Assembly: GCA_029263315.1 (NCBI GenBank)
Contig: JAJCXR010000023.1
Coordinates: forward strand, 62,001 to 126,000
DNA from: Acidobacteriota bacterium
GTDB lineage: Bacteria; Acidobacteriota; Thermoanaerobaculia; Multivoradales; J023
Reading direction: 5' to 3'
Length of the DNA stretch: 64,000 bases
Every line of letters starts with the position of its first letter. Positions within the stretch are counted from its first letter, which is position 1. Shown here one piece after another: positions 40,309-48,855 of the stretch. The notes under the pieces were generated by a model, which saw only the letters and a program-made list of their open reading frames with translations, searched no databases and was not told the origin of the DNA. Made by a program: the position numbers and the translations under genes.

Positions 40309-41771
40309 GCGACCTGTTCGAGCTCTTGGCGTCGCGGGCACGGGACAACCCGGATGCGGTTCTTTTTTACCGCGGTGAGGCTTCCGCCTCCAACCGCGGG
40401 GTTTCCAACCGCGAGGCCCATGACGACGCCTCGGCGCTGGCGGCGCAGCTACGACACGACGCGACGAAAGTCCTCGCCGCGGTGGTGAGCGATCCCTACG
40501 AGCTGCACCGATGGGTCTGGGCCAGCCGGGCCGCTTCTTGTACCCTGGCTTTGCTGCCGGTCGTCCGTGATCCCGACGAGGTGAGAGCCCTCATGGCCCA
40601 GGTCGGCGCCGAGCGCCTGGTCACCGACATCGCTGCCTTGGAGGAGCTCGCCCGTGCGACGGCCGGGAGGTCTCGGGGTGACCTGCCGCCGCCGTCCGGC
40701 GGCGCGTCCCCTGCCGCCTTTCTGCTTCAGACCAGCGGCACCACCGGGACCGGAAAGTGGGTGGCCGTCCGGGAACGCCAGGTCATGACCGTGCTCGAAG
40801 CCATGCAGGAAGCAGGCGCCCTGCGCCATGCCGAGAACCAGGTTGTCTACCTGACGCCGCCGCTCTCGCATTCCTATGGCTTGAGCACCTTATTCGAGTA
40901 CGTGCGGGCCGGCAGCGCCGTCGTCTTTCCCCGGGGCACCTCGCCCCTGGGCCCGGCCGGCGAGCTCCGCGCACCGGAGCTTGCGGCGCGCATCACAGCC
41001 ATCGAAGGCGTCTCCGACTTCTATGCTCAGCTGTCGCGGCTTCTCGGACGCACCCCGCTTCCGGCGCTCCGTCACATCGGGTTCGGTGGCGGCAAGATCG
41101 ACGCCGACGCCCTGGCTCGATTCCGCGAAACCTTCCCCGAGCTCACCTACTCGATCCGCTACGGGATGACCGAAACCCCTTCGATCGTCAGCGGCATGAC
41201 GTTTCGCCCACCCTACGAGGACGACTGGTCGTGCTCCGGCCGGGTGCTGCCGGTCTGGGAGCTGCGCATCGTCGACGAGGGGGGCCGTCCGCTGGGCGAG
41301 GGGGAGGAGGGGGAGATCCAGCTGCGCGGCCCTTGCCTGGCTTGGCCCTACTACGGGGAGCCGGAGGCCGGGGACGCCTTTTTCCCCACCGGCGACCTCG
41401 GCGTCCTCTCGGGCGGCCGGCTTTCGATCCGCGGCCGCAAGAGCCTGTTCATCAAACACGGCGGCTATCGCATCAGCCCCGAGGAGGTGGAAGCGGTGCT
41501 GCGGCGCTTCGACTCCGTCTCGGATGTCCGCGTCTCGATGGGCGAGGACGGCTTGACCGCGGAGGTGGTCGGCGAGGGCGACGAGCTGCCGATGCAGGCC
41601 TTGCGCGAATTCGCCGCCGAGCGGCTGCCCGCCCATGCGGTTCCCACGAACCTGGTGCGCCGGGCGGAGATTCCCCGCACCGCCTCGGGAAAAATCCGCC
41701 GCGGTCCCGTCCCGTCAGCCGCTCGAAACCACGTAAGAACCACCCACGCAAGAACTGAGGAAGGAACATGA
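40305..41771 (+). CDS. AMP-forming acyl/aminoacyl ligase
   Basis: A 488-residue ANL enzyme. Motifs: LLQTSGTTGTGKW (A3), SIRYGMTETPS (A5), FFPTGDLG (A7), IRGRKSLFIKHGGYRISPEEVE (A8 region) and TASGKIRRG with the A10 lysine. The start ATG overlaps the decarboxylase stop and its own stop overlaps the next ACP start, so ligase, decarboxylase and ACP are made together. It most likely adenylates an amino or carboxylic acid and loads the adjacent ACP. Two 15-bp repeats lie in the gene, one near the N-terminus (SNRGV/SNREA) and one at the extreme C-terminus (HVRTT/HARTE). Confidence 0.9.
   Translation: MSDLFELLASRARDNPDAVLFYRGEASASNRGVSNREAHDDASALAAQLRHDATKVLAAVVSDPYELHRWVWASRAASCTLALLPVVRDPDEVRALMAQVGAERLVTDIAALEELARATAGRSRGDLPPPSGGASPAAFLLQTSGTTGTGKWVAVRERQVMTVLEAMQEAGALRHAENQVVYLTPPLSHSYGLSTLFEYVRAGSAVVFPRGTSPLGPAGELRAPELAARITAIEGVSDFYAQLSRLLGRTPLPALRHIGFGGGKIDADALARFRETFPELTYSIRYGMTETPSIVSGMTFRPPYEDDWSCSGRVLPVWELRIVDEGGRPLGEGEEGEIQLRGPCLAWPYYGEPEAGDAFFPTGDLGVLSGGRLSIRGRKSLFIKHGGYRISPEEVEAVLRRFDSVSDVRVSMGEDGLTAEVVGEGDELPMQALREFAAERLPAHAVPTNLVRRAEIPRTASGKIRRGPVPSAARNHVRTTHARTEEGT
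40386..40415. repeat. 15-bp coding repeat in the ligase N-terminus
   Basis: GCCTCCAACCGCGGG (40386-40400) and GTTTCCAACCGCGAG (40401-40415) are adjacent and identical at 12 of 15 positions. They encode ASNRG-VSNRE. Confidence 0.75.
41730..41759. repeat. 15-bp repeat at the 3' end of the ligase gene
   Basis: CACGTAAGAACCACC and CACGCAAGAACTGAG are adjacent with a 15-base period and lie within 12 bases of the ligase stop. Confidence 0.65.
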
Positions 41772-42028
41772 CCGCCATGAAAACCCGTGTCGATGAACAA
41801 TACGAAGCCATTTTGCGGCAGCACATGAAAGTCGAACCCGATCTGGTTTTCCAGGACGACACCGTGCTCGGCGACGTCGGCCTCGATTCCCTGACCGCCG
41901 TCGACGTGATGCTCAGCCTGGAGGATACTTTTGGGATCACCTTTCCGGACAGCATGCTGACCTACGAGGTCTTTCGCCATTTCGCGTCGTTGCGGGATGC
42001 GGTCCAGAAACTGGTCGACGAAACCTGA
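41768..42028 (+). CDS. Acyl carrier protein 2
   Basis: An 86-residue ACP with the phosphopantetheine serine in VGLDSLTAVDVML (Ser41). The first ATG overlaps the ligase stop (ATGA); a second ATG three codons on has better spacing from GGAAGGA. In butirosin the equivalent ACP (BtrI) carries the growing amino-acid side chain, and the same neighbours (ligase, decarboxylase) occur here. It is the probable partner of the 39019 and 40305 enzymes and of the BtrH_N protein downstream. Confidence 0.9.
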   Translation: MTAMKTRVDEQYEAILRQHMKVEPDLVFQDDTVLGDVGLDSLTAVDVMLSLEDTFGITFPDSMLTYEVFRHFASLRDAVQKLVDET

Positions 42029-42043
42029 GAAGGAGAAGGTGTC

Positions 42044-43165
42044 ATGGTACCTGACCTGACGTTCGGGCCCGAGTGGGCCACCTTGGAGCTTTTGTGCATC
42101 GGTATCGACGCACCGGACCGGCGGGCTCGGTTCGAGGAGCTCGTCACCTCCGGCGAGTTGCATTGGGGTGAGTTGTTGGAACAGGCGATCCGCAACAAGA
42201 TGGAGGCCATGCTGGCCTATCACCTGTTGCCCGAACACCTCGTCGGGGCCGTTCCAGACCGAATCTTCAAGCACCTGTGCGGTGTCTACGACGCCAATCT
42301 CTACCGGCGGAAACCCTGGTACGAAACCGTGCATCGGATTGTCACCGCGTTCGAGGCCAAGGACATCCCGGTCGCCGGCCGCAAGCAGGTCAGCTTCGAG
42401 GGAAGCCTCTACGGAGGCGACGGCAGCCGCCGCCTGGGGGACATGGACCTGCTGATCCTGCCGCGGGACATGCAGACGGCGACCGAGGTCCTGGGCGATC
42501 TGGGTTTCGAAGCCGCCAACTACAACTGGACCAGCGAGGAGCTCGTGCCGATCCCCCGCCGGGACATGATGATCTATCGGCTCAGCCCTGATCACCTGCC
42601 CGTCATGATGGTCAAGGGAGACCGGATCACGCGTTTCTTCGACGTCGACTGCGCCAGCAGCATGACGTGGTTCAAGAGCCCTTACGAAATCCCGTTGGAG
42701 GAAGCCCTGGCCACCGTCGAGCATCGTCCGATCCCGGGCCTTGACGGCCTCAGCGTCCCGGTGTTGGCTCCGCAATACGAGATGATCGGCACCGTCATGC
42801 ATCTTTTCCGCGAGGCCTGGTTCGAGCGCTGGCTGCACATGGAGCAGGACGTAGACCTGGCCAAGTTCGGCGACGTGATCCGGCTTTGGAGGAGCCTCCG
42901 AGGCAATCTCGACACCCTCAAGGAGGCCATCGACCGCTACGCAATCCGCCAGCCCGTCCTCTGGGTGTTGGAGCACATGGACCGCACTTTCCACACCAGC
43001 ACCGTGGCCGAGCTCGGCTGGCAAGGGCTGGTCGACGACAGCTGGCTGTCGTCGGCTCACAGCCCCAGCGGCGAGCCGCGCCGCTGGCGAGGCACGATGC
43101 GTCAACGCCTCCAAACCAAGGATCGCAAGGCCCTTTTCGCTGAGATCGGAGGCCAAGATGCCTGA
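42044..43165 (+). CDS. Nucleotidyltransferase-fold protein (NTP_transf_5-like)
   Basis: A 373-residue protein matching the uncharacterised nucleotidyltransferase family. The conserved core is SFEGSLYGGDGSRRLGDMDLLI near 125-145, with the paired Asp residues of the NTase fold (DMDLL). A third acidic position may be RFFDVDC near 195. Such proteins occur in polysaccharide, lasso-peptide-like and other biosynthetic clusters, sometimes as kinase-like or AMP-transferring enzymes. It follows ACP2 by 15 bases and overlaps the next gene by 8, so it is part of the operon. Confidence 0.8.
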   Translation: MVPDLTFGPEWATLELLCIGIDAPDRRARFEELVTSGELHWGELLEQAIRNKMEAMLAYHLLPEHLVGAVPDRIFKHLCGVYDANLYRRKPWYETVHRIVTAFEAKDIPVAGRKQVSFEGSLYGGDGSRRLGDMDLLILPRDMQTATEVLGDLGFEAANYNWTSEELVPIPRRDMMIYRLSPDHLPVMMVKGDRITRFFDVDCASSMTWFKSPYEIPLEEALATVEHRPIPGLDGLSVPVLAPQYEMIGTVMHLFREAWFERWLHMEQDVDLAKFGDVIRLWRSLRGNLDTLKEAIDRYAIRQPVLWVLEHMDRTFHTSTVAELGWQGLVDDSWLSSAHSPSGEPRRWRGTMRQRLQTKDRKALFAEIGGQDA

Positions 43166-43982
43166 AGCCGAGACTTCTAAAGGGAAGCACCTCACCGTCC
43201 TCTACCAGATGGGCAAGGTGGGCTCCACCTCCGTCCACGAGGCCTTGCTCGCTGCGGCGCTCGACACACCCGTCTACAAGGTCCATTTTCTCTCGGACCA
43301 GGGCGTTGCCCACGGCGAAAAATTCCACCGGTCGACACTCAAGAACCCGTGGGAAGAGACCCCTCACATCCAGACCACGCGGTTGGTGCGTGGGAGGATG
43401 GCCGCCGATCCCGACCTCGAGCTGGATGTTGTGACCCTCGTCCGGGACCCCGTTGGCCGCGAGGTCTCCGAGTTTTTTCAGTACGTGGAAGCCTTGCATC
43501 CGGAGCTTTTGGACGAAGACGGCCTGCTCAAGACTCAACGGGCGGCCCGCGTCCTGCAGGCACGTTTCATGTTCTTCGACGAATCGAGCAACTACACCTG
43601 CCGCTGGTTCGACATGGAGATCAAAGAGCTTTTTGGCCTCGACGTTTTCGCCTTCCCCTTCGACCACGACCGGGGGTATACCCTGATCGAGCAGGGGAAC
43701 GTCCGCCTGCTGATCCTGCGTCTGGAAAACCTGGACCGGACCTTGAACCCGGGTCTTCGAGAGCTGGTCGGGGCGCGCTACCAGGACTGGAAAGGCCGGG
43801 GCGGGAAAGACCGAGCCAATGTCGGCGCGCAAAAGCAGAGCGGCGAGCAGTACCAAGAGCTGGTGGCGAATTTTCGGCTGCGCCCCTCGGTGGGCGAAAA
43901 AGTCTACGGCACGACCTACGCTCGCCATTTCTACACCCCGGCGGAACGGGACGGCCTTCTGCAGAAGTGGACCCGGCCCTGA
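43158..43982 (+). CDS. Capsular-polysaccharide/sulfotransferase-like P-loop protein
   Basis: A 274-residue protein with an N-terminal P-loop-like motif LYQMGKVGSTSVHEAL near 15-30, then VTLVRDPVGREVSEFFQ as in sulfotransferases (the RDP motif that contacts PAPS) and RLENLDRTL. It resembles the 'putative capsular polysaccharide synthesis' family, whose members have a sulfotransferase fold. With the gene at 34573 this gives two sulfotransferase-like enzymes. Start overlaps the preceding gene by 8 bases. Confidence 0.75.
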   Translation: MPEAETSKGKHLTVLYQMGKVGSTSVHEALLAAALDTPVYKVHFLSDQGVAHGEKFHRSTLKNPWEETPHIQTTRLVRGRMAADPDLELDVVTLVRDPVGREVSEFFQYVEALHPELLDEDGLLKTQRAARVLQARFMFFDESSNYTCRWFDMEIKELFGLDVFAFPFDHDRGYTLIEQGNVRLLILRLENLDRTLNPGLRELVGARYQDWKGRGGKDRANVGAQKQSGEQYQELVANFRLRPSVGEKVYGTTYARHFYTPAERDGLLQKWTRP

Positions 43983-44016
43983 AACGTACCGCCCCCCATG
44001 GGGCAGACACGAGCCT

Positions 44017-46791
44017 ATGAAAATAGAGCACCGAGGAGCCTCCAGCGAGTACCTGAACTGTCTGGACGCGGTCCTGATCACCATCTTGAAGGCCATGGGC
44101 CTGCGGGACGAGGCGAGCCTCCTGGGCCGGCGCGGTTTTTTCGTAGTCCCCGCCGAGGGCCTGGAGATCTCGCCCCGCATCCATCCCGTCGAGCGGGAAT
44201 GGGCCGACTGCCTGGATCTGGTCCACCGGCCGTTGCCGACGGCGGCCGAGCTCGACGAGGCGATCGACGACGCCCTCGGACGCGGGCTTCCGGTCTGCCT
44301 GTCGGTCGATCTCTACTCCTGGCCGCATACGCCCCACTTCGAGCAACGCCGCCAGCGGCACTACGTCGCCATCTTCGGCGCCGAAGGGACGCAGTACCAC
44401 GTGCTTTGCCCCTATTACGGCTTTGAAGGCCCGGTCCCAAGGCAGCAGCTCCACACAAGCTACCGCTCGTCGGGCAGCGGCCTGGAAGGGCTGCTCACCG
44501 TCGAGCGCCTGTCGCCGGTGACGCCTTCGGTCGAGGAGGTCGAGGCGCTGGCGCGCCAGAGCTGCGAATACATGCTGGGCTCGGCCATGCCCCAGGGTAT
44601 GGAGGACGTCGACCCACGCCTCTTGGGCAGGGCTGGGATTGTCACCTTCGCCAGCCGGCTCGAGACCTTGATCGAGACGCACGGCGAGAACCTCCACGAG
44701 ATCGACGGTCTGGCCGACCTGTCGCGTCGCCTGATGGACGTCGGCTACTCCCGCCACTGGCTCTCCCGGTTGCTCTCGGCCCACGGGGTCGGTCTCCTGC
44801 CCGGTAAAAACCGCCTTCACCACCGGTGGAGCGAGGTCGTGCAGGCCTGGATCGCCGTGGGAAAGAGGCTGGCCATGGGGCTTTACGGCCGGCGCGACGC
44901 CATGATCGCCCAGAGCCTGCGGCGGGTCGCCCAGTTGGCCGACATGGAGACAGCCCTCTTCACCGGGTTGCAACAGGCGCTGACCCAACGCCGCGACGCC
45001 GTCGTCCTGCCGCCGCTCTCCGAGGACGCCGAGCCGCCGGCGATGCCGGTTCCCGGGGAGGCCCTGTGGCCTGCCCGGCCGCCCTACGACGCCCCGCGAA
45101 GCCCCGAAGAGCAGAGAATCGCCGCCGCCTTCGCCGAGATCCTCGCTCTCCGGGAGGTCGGCCGCGACGATAATTTCTTTCAGTTGGGCGGCGATTCCGT
45201 CCTGCTGATCCGACTGATGGCGAAAGTCCGTGAGGACTTCGGCGTGACCATCGGTCTGCATACCGTCTTCGAGACTCCGAGCGTCGCCGAGCTGGCGGAC
45301 CGCCTCGCTGGCGAGCTCGCCGGCTCCGCTGTCGCCCCGGCGGAGACCGCAGCGGACGCTGCCGTCGGATCGCCGGCCGCCGGGGCGCCGGCCGCCGGAA
45401 CGCCGGCCGCCGGATACGGCCCGCTACCCCTCACCCCCAGCCAGGAAGGCTGCCTGGCGCGTCCCCGCCCCTTCTTGCACCATCGCAATATCGCGCGTTT
45501 TTTCGAGCTGCGCCGCGAGGTGAGCGACGGCGTCCTGACGGCGGCGCTCGCCGCGGTGTTGCGCCACCACCCCGCCCTGCGGGCACGCTTCGAGGAACGC
45601 GACGGACGGTGGGTTCAGTACGTCGAACCCGCCGGCGACGTGCCGTTCACCACCGTCGACCTGCGCCGGCTCCCGGCATCGCAGCACCGCGCAGCGATGG
45701 AGGAGGCGGCGGCCGGGCTGCAGCCGGGTTTCCGGCTGGACCGCACACCGCTCCTGCGCTTCGTTCGCTTCGCACGCGGCCCGGGACAACGCGACCGTTT
45801 CTTCGCCCTCTTCCACCACGTCCTGGTCGACGGCTACTCCTGCGACCTCGTCTTCGACGACCTGCGCCGTGCCTGCGAGCAGCTCGAGCGCGGCGAGGCG
45901 GTCCAGCTGGTGCCGGAAAAGACCTCGTTCCGCACCTGGGTTGAGCGACTGTGTGCCCACGCGAGCTCGCCCGAAATCACGGCGCAGCTCGACACCTGGC
46001 TCGCCATGCCCTTTTCGCGCCTTCAGCCGCTGCCCGCCGACCATCCGCAAGGCCGCGACGTGTACGGCGTCGTGGCCCGGATTTCGCGGCACTGGGAGGC
46101 TGCCGCGAGCCGGCGGCTGACGGGTCCGGTGGCGGCGGCTCTGGGGGTCACGGTCGGGGAGATCTTCGCCGCCGGCTTAATGCGGACCCTGGCCGACTGG
46201 AGCGGTCACCACGTCCAGGCAATCCACGAGTTCCACCACGGCCGGATGCCCTATTTCGACCCGCAGCTCGACGTCAGCCGCACGGTGGGATATTTCTCCT
46301 ACTCCTACCCCGTCGTCGCTGAAGTGCCGTCGGGCGGCGACCCGTCGGGCGGCGAACCGTCGGGCGGCGACCCGCTCGCCGATGTCCGGTACGTCACGGC
46401 GCAGAAGCGGCGGCTACGTCACGACGGCCTCGGCTACTCGCTGCTGCGTTTCCTCCACCCGGATCCGCAGATCCGGGCGGCCATGAAACGGCTGCCTCTG
46501 CCGCAGGTGAGGCTCAACTACCGGGGCCGCGTCGGTCGCGATACTCCCGAGACGGACTCGCTGCTGCGGCTTTCCGACGAGAACCCCGGACCGATCATGC
46601 CGTTCTCACACCCGCGGGGCAGTCTGGTTTTGACCGTGCGCATCGCCGACGACCGTTTGCACATGGTTTGGCAATACAGCCACAGTCGTCACCAGCGCTC
46701 GACGATCGAGGGCCTGGCGACAAGGCTCGACGACTTCTTGCGAGCCCTCGGCGACCGCGTCGACGAGCAGCGCGGCGGCGAGCCGGAATAA
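44017..46791 (+). CDS. BtrH_N-like acyltransferase / PCP / condensation-domain fusion protein
   Basis: A 924-residue protein, starting at the ATG beside KIEHRGASSEYLNC. Residues 1-150 resemble the N-terminal domain of the butirosin acyltransferase BtrH, a papain-like fold: Cys15 in YLNCLDAVL, GLPVCLSVDLYSWP near 90-103 and His115 in RHYVAIFGAE. Residues ~150-340 are helical. A carrier domain follows with FFQLGGDSVLLIRLM (Ser394), then a PAAGx repeat linker (452-466). Residues ~468-915 form a condensation/epimerisation-type domain with HHVLVDGY (His600, His601, Asp605, Gly606) and a closing LNYRGRVG segment. There is no adenylation or thioesterase domain. It could take an acyl group from ACP2, hold it on its own carrier and transfer it to an amine or hydroxyl. 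I know of no described enzyme with this order of domains. Confidence 0.85.
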   Translation: MKIEHRGASSEYLNCLDAVLITILKAMGLRDEASLLGRRGFFVVPAEGLEISPRIHPVEREWADCLDLVHRPLPTAAELDEAIDDALGRGLPVCLSVDLYSWPHTPHFEQRRQRHYVAIFGAEGTQYHVLCPYYGFEGPVPRQQLHTSYRSSGSGLEGLLTVERLSPVTPSVEEVEALARQSCEYMLGSAMPQGMEDVDPRLLGRAGIVTFASRLETLIETHGENLHEIDGLADLSRRLMDVGYSRHWLSRLLSAHGVGLLPGKNRLHHRWSEVVQAWIAVGKRLAMGLYGRRDAMIAQSLRRVAQLADMETALFTGLQQALTQRRDAVVLPPLSEDAEPPAMPVPGEALWPARPPYDAPRSPEEQRIAAAFAEILALREVGRDDNFFQLGGDSVLLIRLMAKVREDFGVTIGLHTVFETPSVAELADRLAGELAGSAVAPAETAADAAVGSPAAGAPAAGTPAAGYGPLPLTPSQEGCLARPRPFLHHRNIARFFELRREVSDGVLTAALAAVLRHHPALRARFEERDGRWVQYVEPAGDVPFTTVDLRRLPASQHRAAMEEAAAGLQPGFRLDRTPLLRFVRFARGPGQRDRFFALFHHVLVDGYSCDLVFDDLRRACEQLERGEAVQLVPEKTSFRTWVERLCAHASSPEITAQLDTWLAMPFSRLQPLPADHPQGRDVYGVVARISRHWEAAASRRLTGPVAAALGVTVGEIFAAGLMRTLADWSGHHVQAIHEFHHGRMPYFDPQLDVSRTVGYFSYSYPVVAEVPSGGDPSGGEPSGGDPLADVRYVTAQKRRLRHDGLGYSLLRFLHPDPQIRAAMKRLPLPQVRLNYRGRVGRDTPETDSLLRLSDENPGPIMPFSHPRGSLVLTVRIADDRLHMVWQYSHSRHQRSTIEGLATRLDDFLRALGDRVDEQRGGEPE
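45371..45415. repeat. 15-bp repeat, three copies, coding PAAGx linker
   Basis: CGCCGGCCGCCGG plus two variable bases occurs three times in a row with a 15-base period. It encodes the flexible linker between the carrier and condensation domains. Confidence 0.9.
46327..46371. repeat. 15-bp repeat, three copies, coding SGGDP/SGGEP
   Basis: CCGTCGGGCGGCGAC occurs three times (the middle copy ends GAA). It encodes an inserted loop in the condensation-type domain. Confidence 0.92.
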
Positions 46792-46840
46792 ACGTCGCGC
46801 CACGGCCGAGCCGCAGGCGCTCAGCAGCCTGGGGTAAAAG

Positions 46841-47722
46841 TCAGGCGCCGGTCTTGCGCAGGGTGAGCTGGTAGGCCTTGTGGACTAGCTCCCAGTCGCC
46901 CTGGTAACAGTCCATGAAGGCGTCGATCGCTTTTCTCGGCATCAGCTCCCCGGCGCTGATCGAGCCGTAGTCGTCGAAGGTCACCATCGCCCCGGTCTTG
47001 AGCAGCCGCCAGGTCATCACCGCGTCGGCGAGCACGTCGCGCGGATGGTGCGAGCCGTCGACGTAGGCGAAGTCGAAGCTCCCGGGCTCGAGCCTGGGCA
47101 GGATCGACGCCGAGGTGCCGAGGCGTTTGTCGACCCGTCCCTCGCCTCCTGCCGCGGCGACGTTGTGGTCGAAACGTGCCTCCAGCGTCAGGGAGTCGCC
47201 GCGGTCGACCTCCGCCGACTGTCCCTGGAGGTCGAAGGTGTCGATGCACGTGAGACGGCTTTTCGGGTGCGTCAGCACCTCGCGCAACAGCCAGCACGCC
47301 GAACGGCCTTCGAAAGACCCGACCTCGAGGAAGCGTAGCCCGGCCCGCCCGGCCAAGGGCCCGAGGAGCGCTTGCCAACGCGGGACGTGCATGGCGAACA
47401 GGTCGAGGGAGAAGCGCATGTCGCCGATCTCGACATGGTGGGGCAAGCCTTCGAGGACGCGGGCGGCCGCGTCCTCGGCGAGGCCCGGAGCCGCAGCTTG
47501 CAGGCGTTCGGTGAGCTGGCGAAGGTTGAGCCGCAGCGAATCGACCCCCATCGTCCGGGCGGTCGCGTCGTCGTCGATCTGGGGGAGGTAATCCGCCACG
47601 CCGGAGAGCAGCTTCTCGACCTCTGCGCCGCCCAGCGGCTCGTCCTGCGCGCGCCGGAACAGGAGCGCGAACTTGCGCACCAAGAGCGCATACCGTGACG
47701 GAAAATCTCTGGCGCCGTTCAT
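46841..47722 (-). CDS. Class I SAM-dependent methyltransferase (Methyltransf_24-like)
   Basis: A 293-residue protein. The C-terminal half is a Rossmann methyltransferase: LRFLEVGSFEGRSACWLL (motif I), LTCIDTFDL, FDFAYVDGSHHPRDVLAD with the acidic/His metal-site residues of CmcI-type O-methyltransferases, and MVTFDDYG. The N-terminal 130 residues are helical. The start at 47722 shares one base with the hydrolase stop (TGATG), so both are coupled. It is transcribed toward the cluster's big operon. Likely a tailoring O-methyltransferase. Confidence 0.85.
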   Translation of the reverse strand: MNGARDFPSRYALLVRKFALLFRRAQDEPLGGAEVEKLLSGVADYLPQIDDDATARTMGVDSLRLNLRQLTERLQAAAPGLAEDAAARVLEGLPHHVEIGDMRFSLDLFAMHVPRWQALLGPLAGRAGLRFLEVGSFEGRSACWLLREVLTHPKSRLTCIDTFDLQGQSAEVDRGDSLTLEARFDHNVAAAGGEGRVDKRLGTSASILPRLEPGSFDFAYVDGSHHPRDVLADAVMTWRLLKTGAMVTFDDYGSISAGELMPRKAIDAFMDCYQGDWELVHKAYQLTLRKTGA

Positions 47723-48666
47723 CAGCCCTCCGGCTCGGGGTCGAGCCCGTTCTTGCGGAAGCAAACACCGTCCAAAAACGCTTGCACGCCCTTGATCCGT
47801 CGTCCCGTGTTGAAGCGAGGATCGCCGTGGGCGTATCCCTTGAGCACCTCGATCTCCACCTGGACGCCGGCGTCGCGCCAGGCGTCGTGGAGGATCTCAC
47901 TCTGCTGATGAGGCACCAAGTGGTCTGCATCGCCGTGCAGGAGGTAGCAGGGCGGCATGTCCGGATGGACGTAGGCGATCGGATTGGCCAGACGGACCCG
48001 CTCCGGGCAATCCTGGATCGGCGCGCCGATCAGACGGGACTCGGGGGATTTCGGAGAGTCGTGGTCGATGATCTTCCCTTGGCCCATCTGCAGGAAGTCG
48101 CTCGGACCGCACCAGCTCACCAGGGCTTGCACGCGGCTCGATTCCCCGTTCTGCCCGAGCTCGCCTTCGAGCTCCGCGACCCCCTCCGAGACGCCGAGCA
48201 TGGACGCCATGTGTCCGCCGGCCGATAGACCCCAGGCGACGAAACGGTCGGGGTCCAGCCCATGCTCTCCGGCGTGGGCCCGCAGCCAGCGAACCGCGGC
48301 CTTCGCCTCGTGCAACTGGGCCGGCCACTTCGCCGTGTTGCTCAACGAGTAGCTGACGCTGGCCACCGCGTAGCCCCGCTTGACCTGGGCGAGCACGCCC
48401 CGCTCGACGTCCTTCCTCGAACCCGCCCGCCAAGCGCCGGCATGGAAGTAGATGATCAGCGGACGCTCCCGCCCGCCGGCTGCCGGTAGGTAGAGGTCCA
48501 GCTCTAGAGAGCGTCCCCCGTGGACGGCGTATTCGTAGGTTCTCGGGCACAGGCCGCTGAAGCGCGACGCCCAGCGCCCACGAAGAACCTCCACCAGGAC
48601 CATGAACCTGCCGATCAGGTCCGTGATGCCAACGCGAGGGGGCCAAGGCCGAACCGCTTCATTCAT
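47722..48666 (-). CDS. Alpha/beta hydrolase, BD-FAE/esterase type
   Basis: A 314-residue hydrolase with the oxyanion segment LIIYFHAGAWRAGSRKD (HGG-like), the nucleophile elbow GLSAGGHMAS, an acid in LLHGDADHLVP and a final His in GYAHGDP. This is the carboxylesterase/BD-FAE group. It starts at 48666, directly behind a GGAGGAGGG ribosome site; the frame extends 21 codons further without reason. It may release the product from a carrier or trim an ester; the natural substrate is unknown. Confidence 0.87.
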   Translation of the reverse strand: MNEAVRPWPPRVGITDLIGRFMVLVEVLRGRWASRFSGLCPRTYEYAVHGGRSLELDLYLPAAGGRERPLIIYFHAGAWRAGSRKDVERGVLAQVKRGYAVASVSYSLSNTAKWPAQLHEAKAAVRWLRAHAGEHGLDPDRFVAWGLSAGGHMASMLGVSEGVAELEGELGQNGESSRVQALVSWCGPSDFLQMGQGKIIDHDSPKSPESRLIGAPIQDCPERVRLANPIAYVHPDMPPCYLLHGDADHLVPHQQSEILHDAWRDAGVQVEIEVLKGYAHGDPRFNTGRRIKGVQAFLDGVCFRKNGLDPEPEG

Positions 48667-48778
48667 CCCTCCTCCTTCGACAACGAGCTGGTGTCTCGAA
48701 CTGGCACTGCTGCCGGAGCGGAACCTCAAGGAAGAGCCTGCTCGAGATCACGTCACCTCTTTTAGACATATGATCTAC

Positions 48779-48807
48779 TTTATACTTCTGGTCCCGCCGC
48801 CTGTCAA
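48779..48807 (-). promoter_or_regulatory. Strong promoter for the hydrolase-methyltransferase operon
   Basis: On the minus strand TTGACA (48807-48802) and TATAAA (48784-48779) are separated by exactly 17 bases. It points at the hydrolase gene, with a leader of about 105 bases. Confidence 0.82.
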
Positions 48808-48855
48808 GAGAGCGTCGTGCTGGGAGCTCCCCGCCGGGCGAGACCTTCCAGTTGC

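Noticed and set aside
41465-43195. A 576-codon minus-strand frame opposite the AMP ligase, ACP and NTase genes
   Set aside because: It covers three recognised genes with conserved motifs on the plus strand and shows none itself.
43621-45261. A 546-codon minus-strand frame opposite the BtrH_N-carrier fusion gene
   Set aside because: Shadow of the plus-strand gene; composition is Arg/Gly/His-rich as expected from antisense high-GC DNA.
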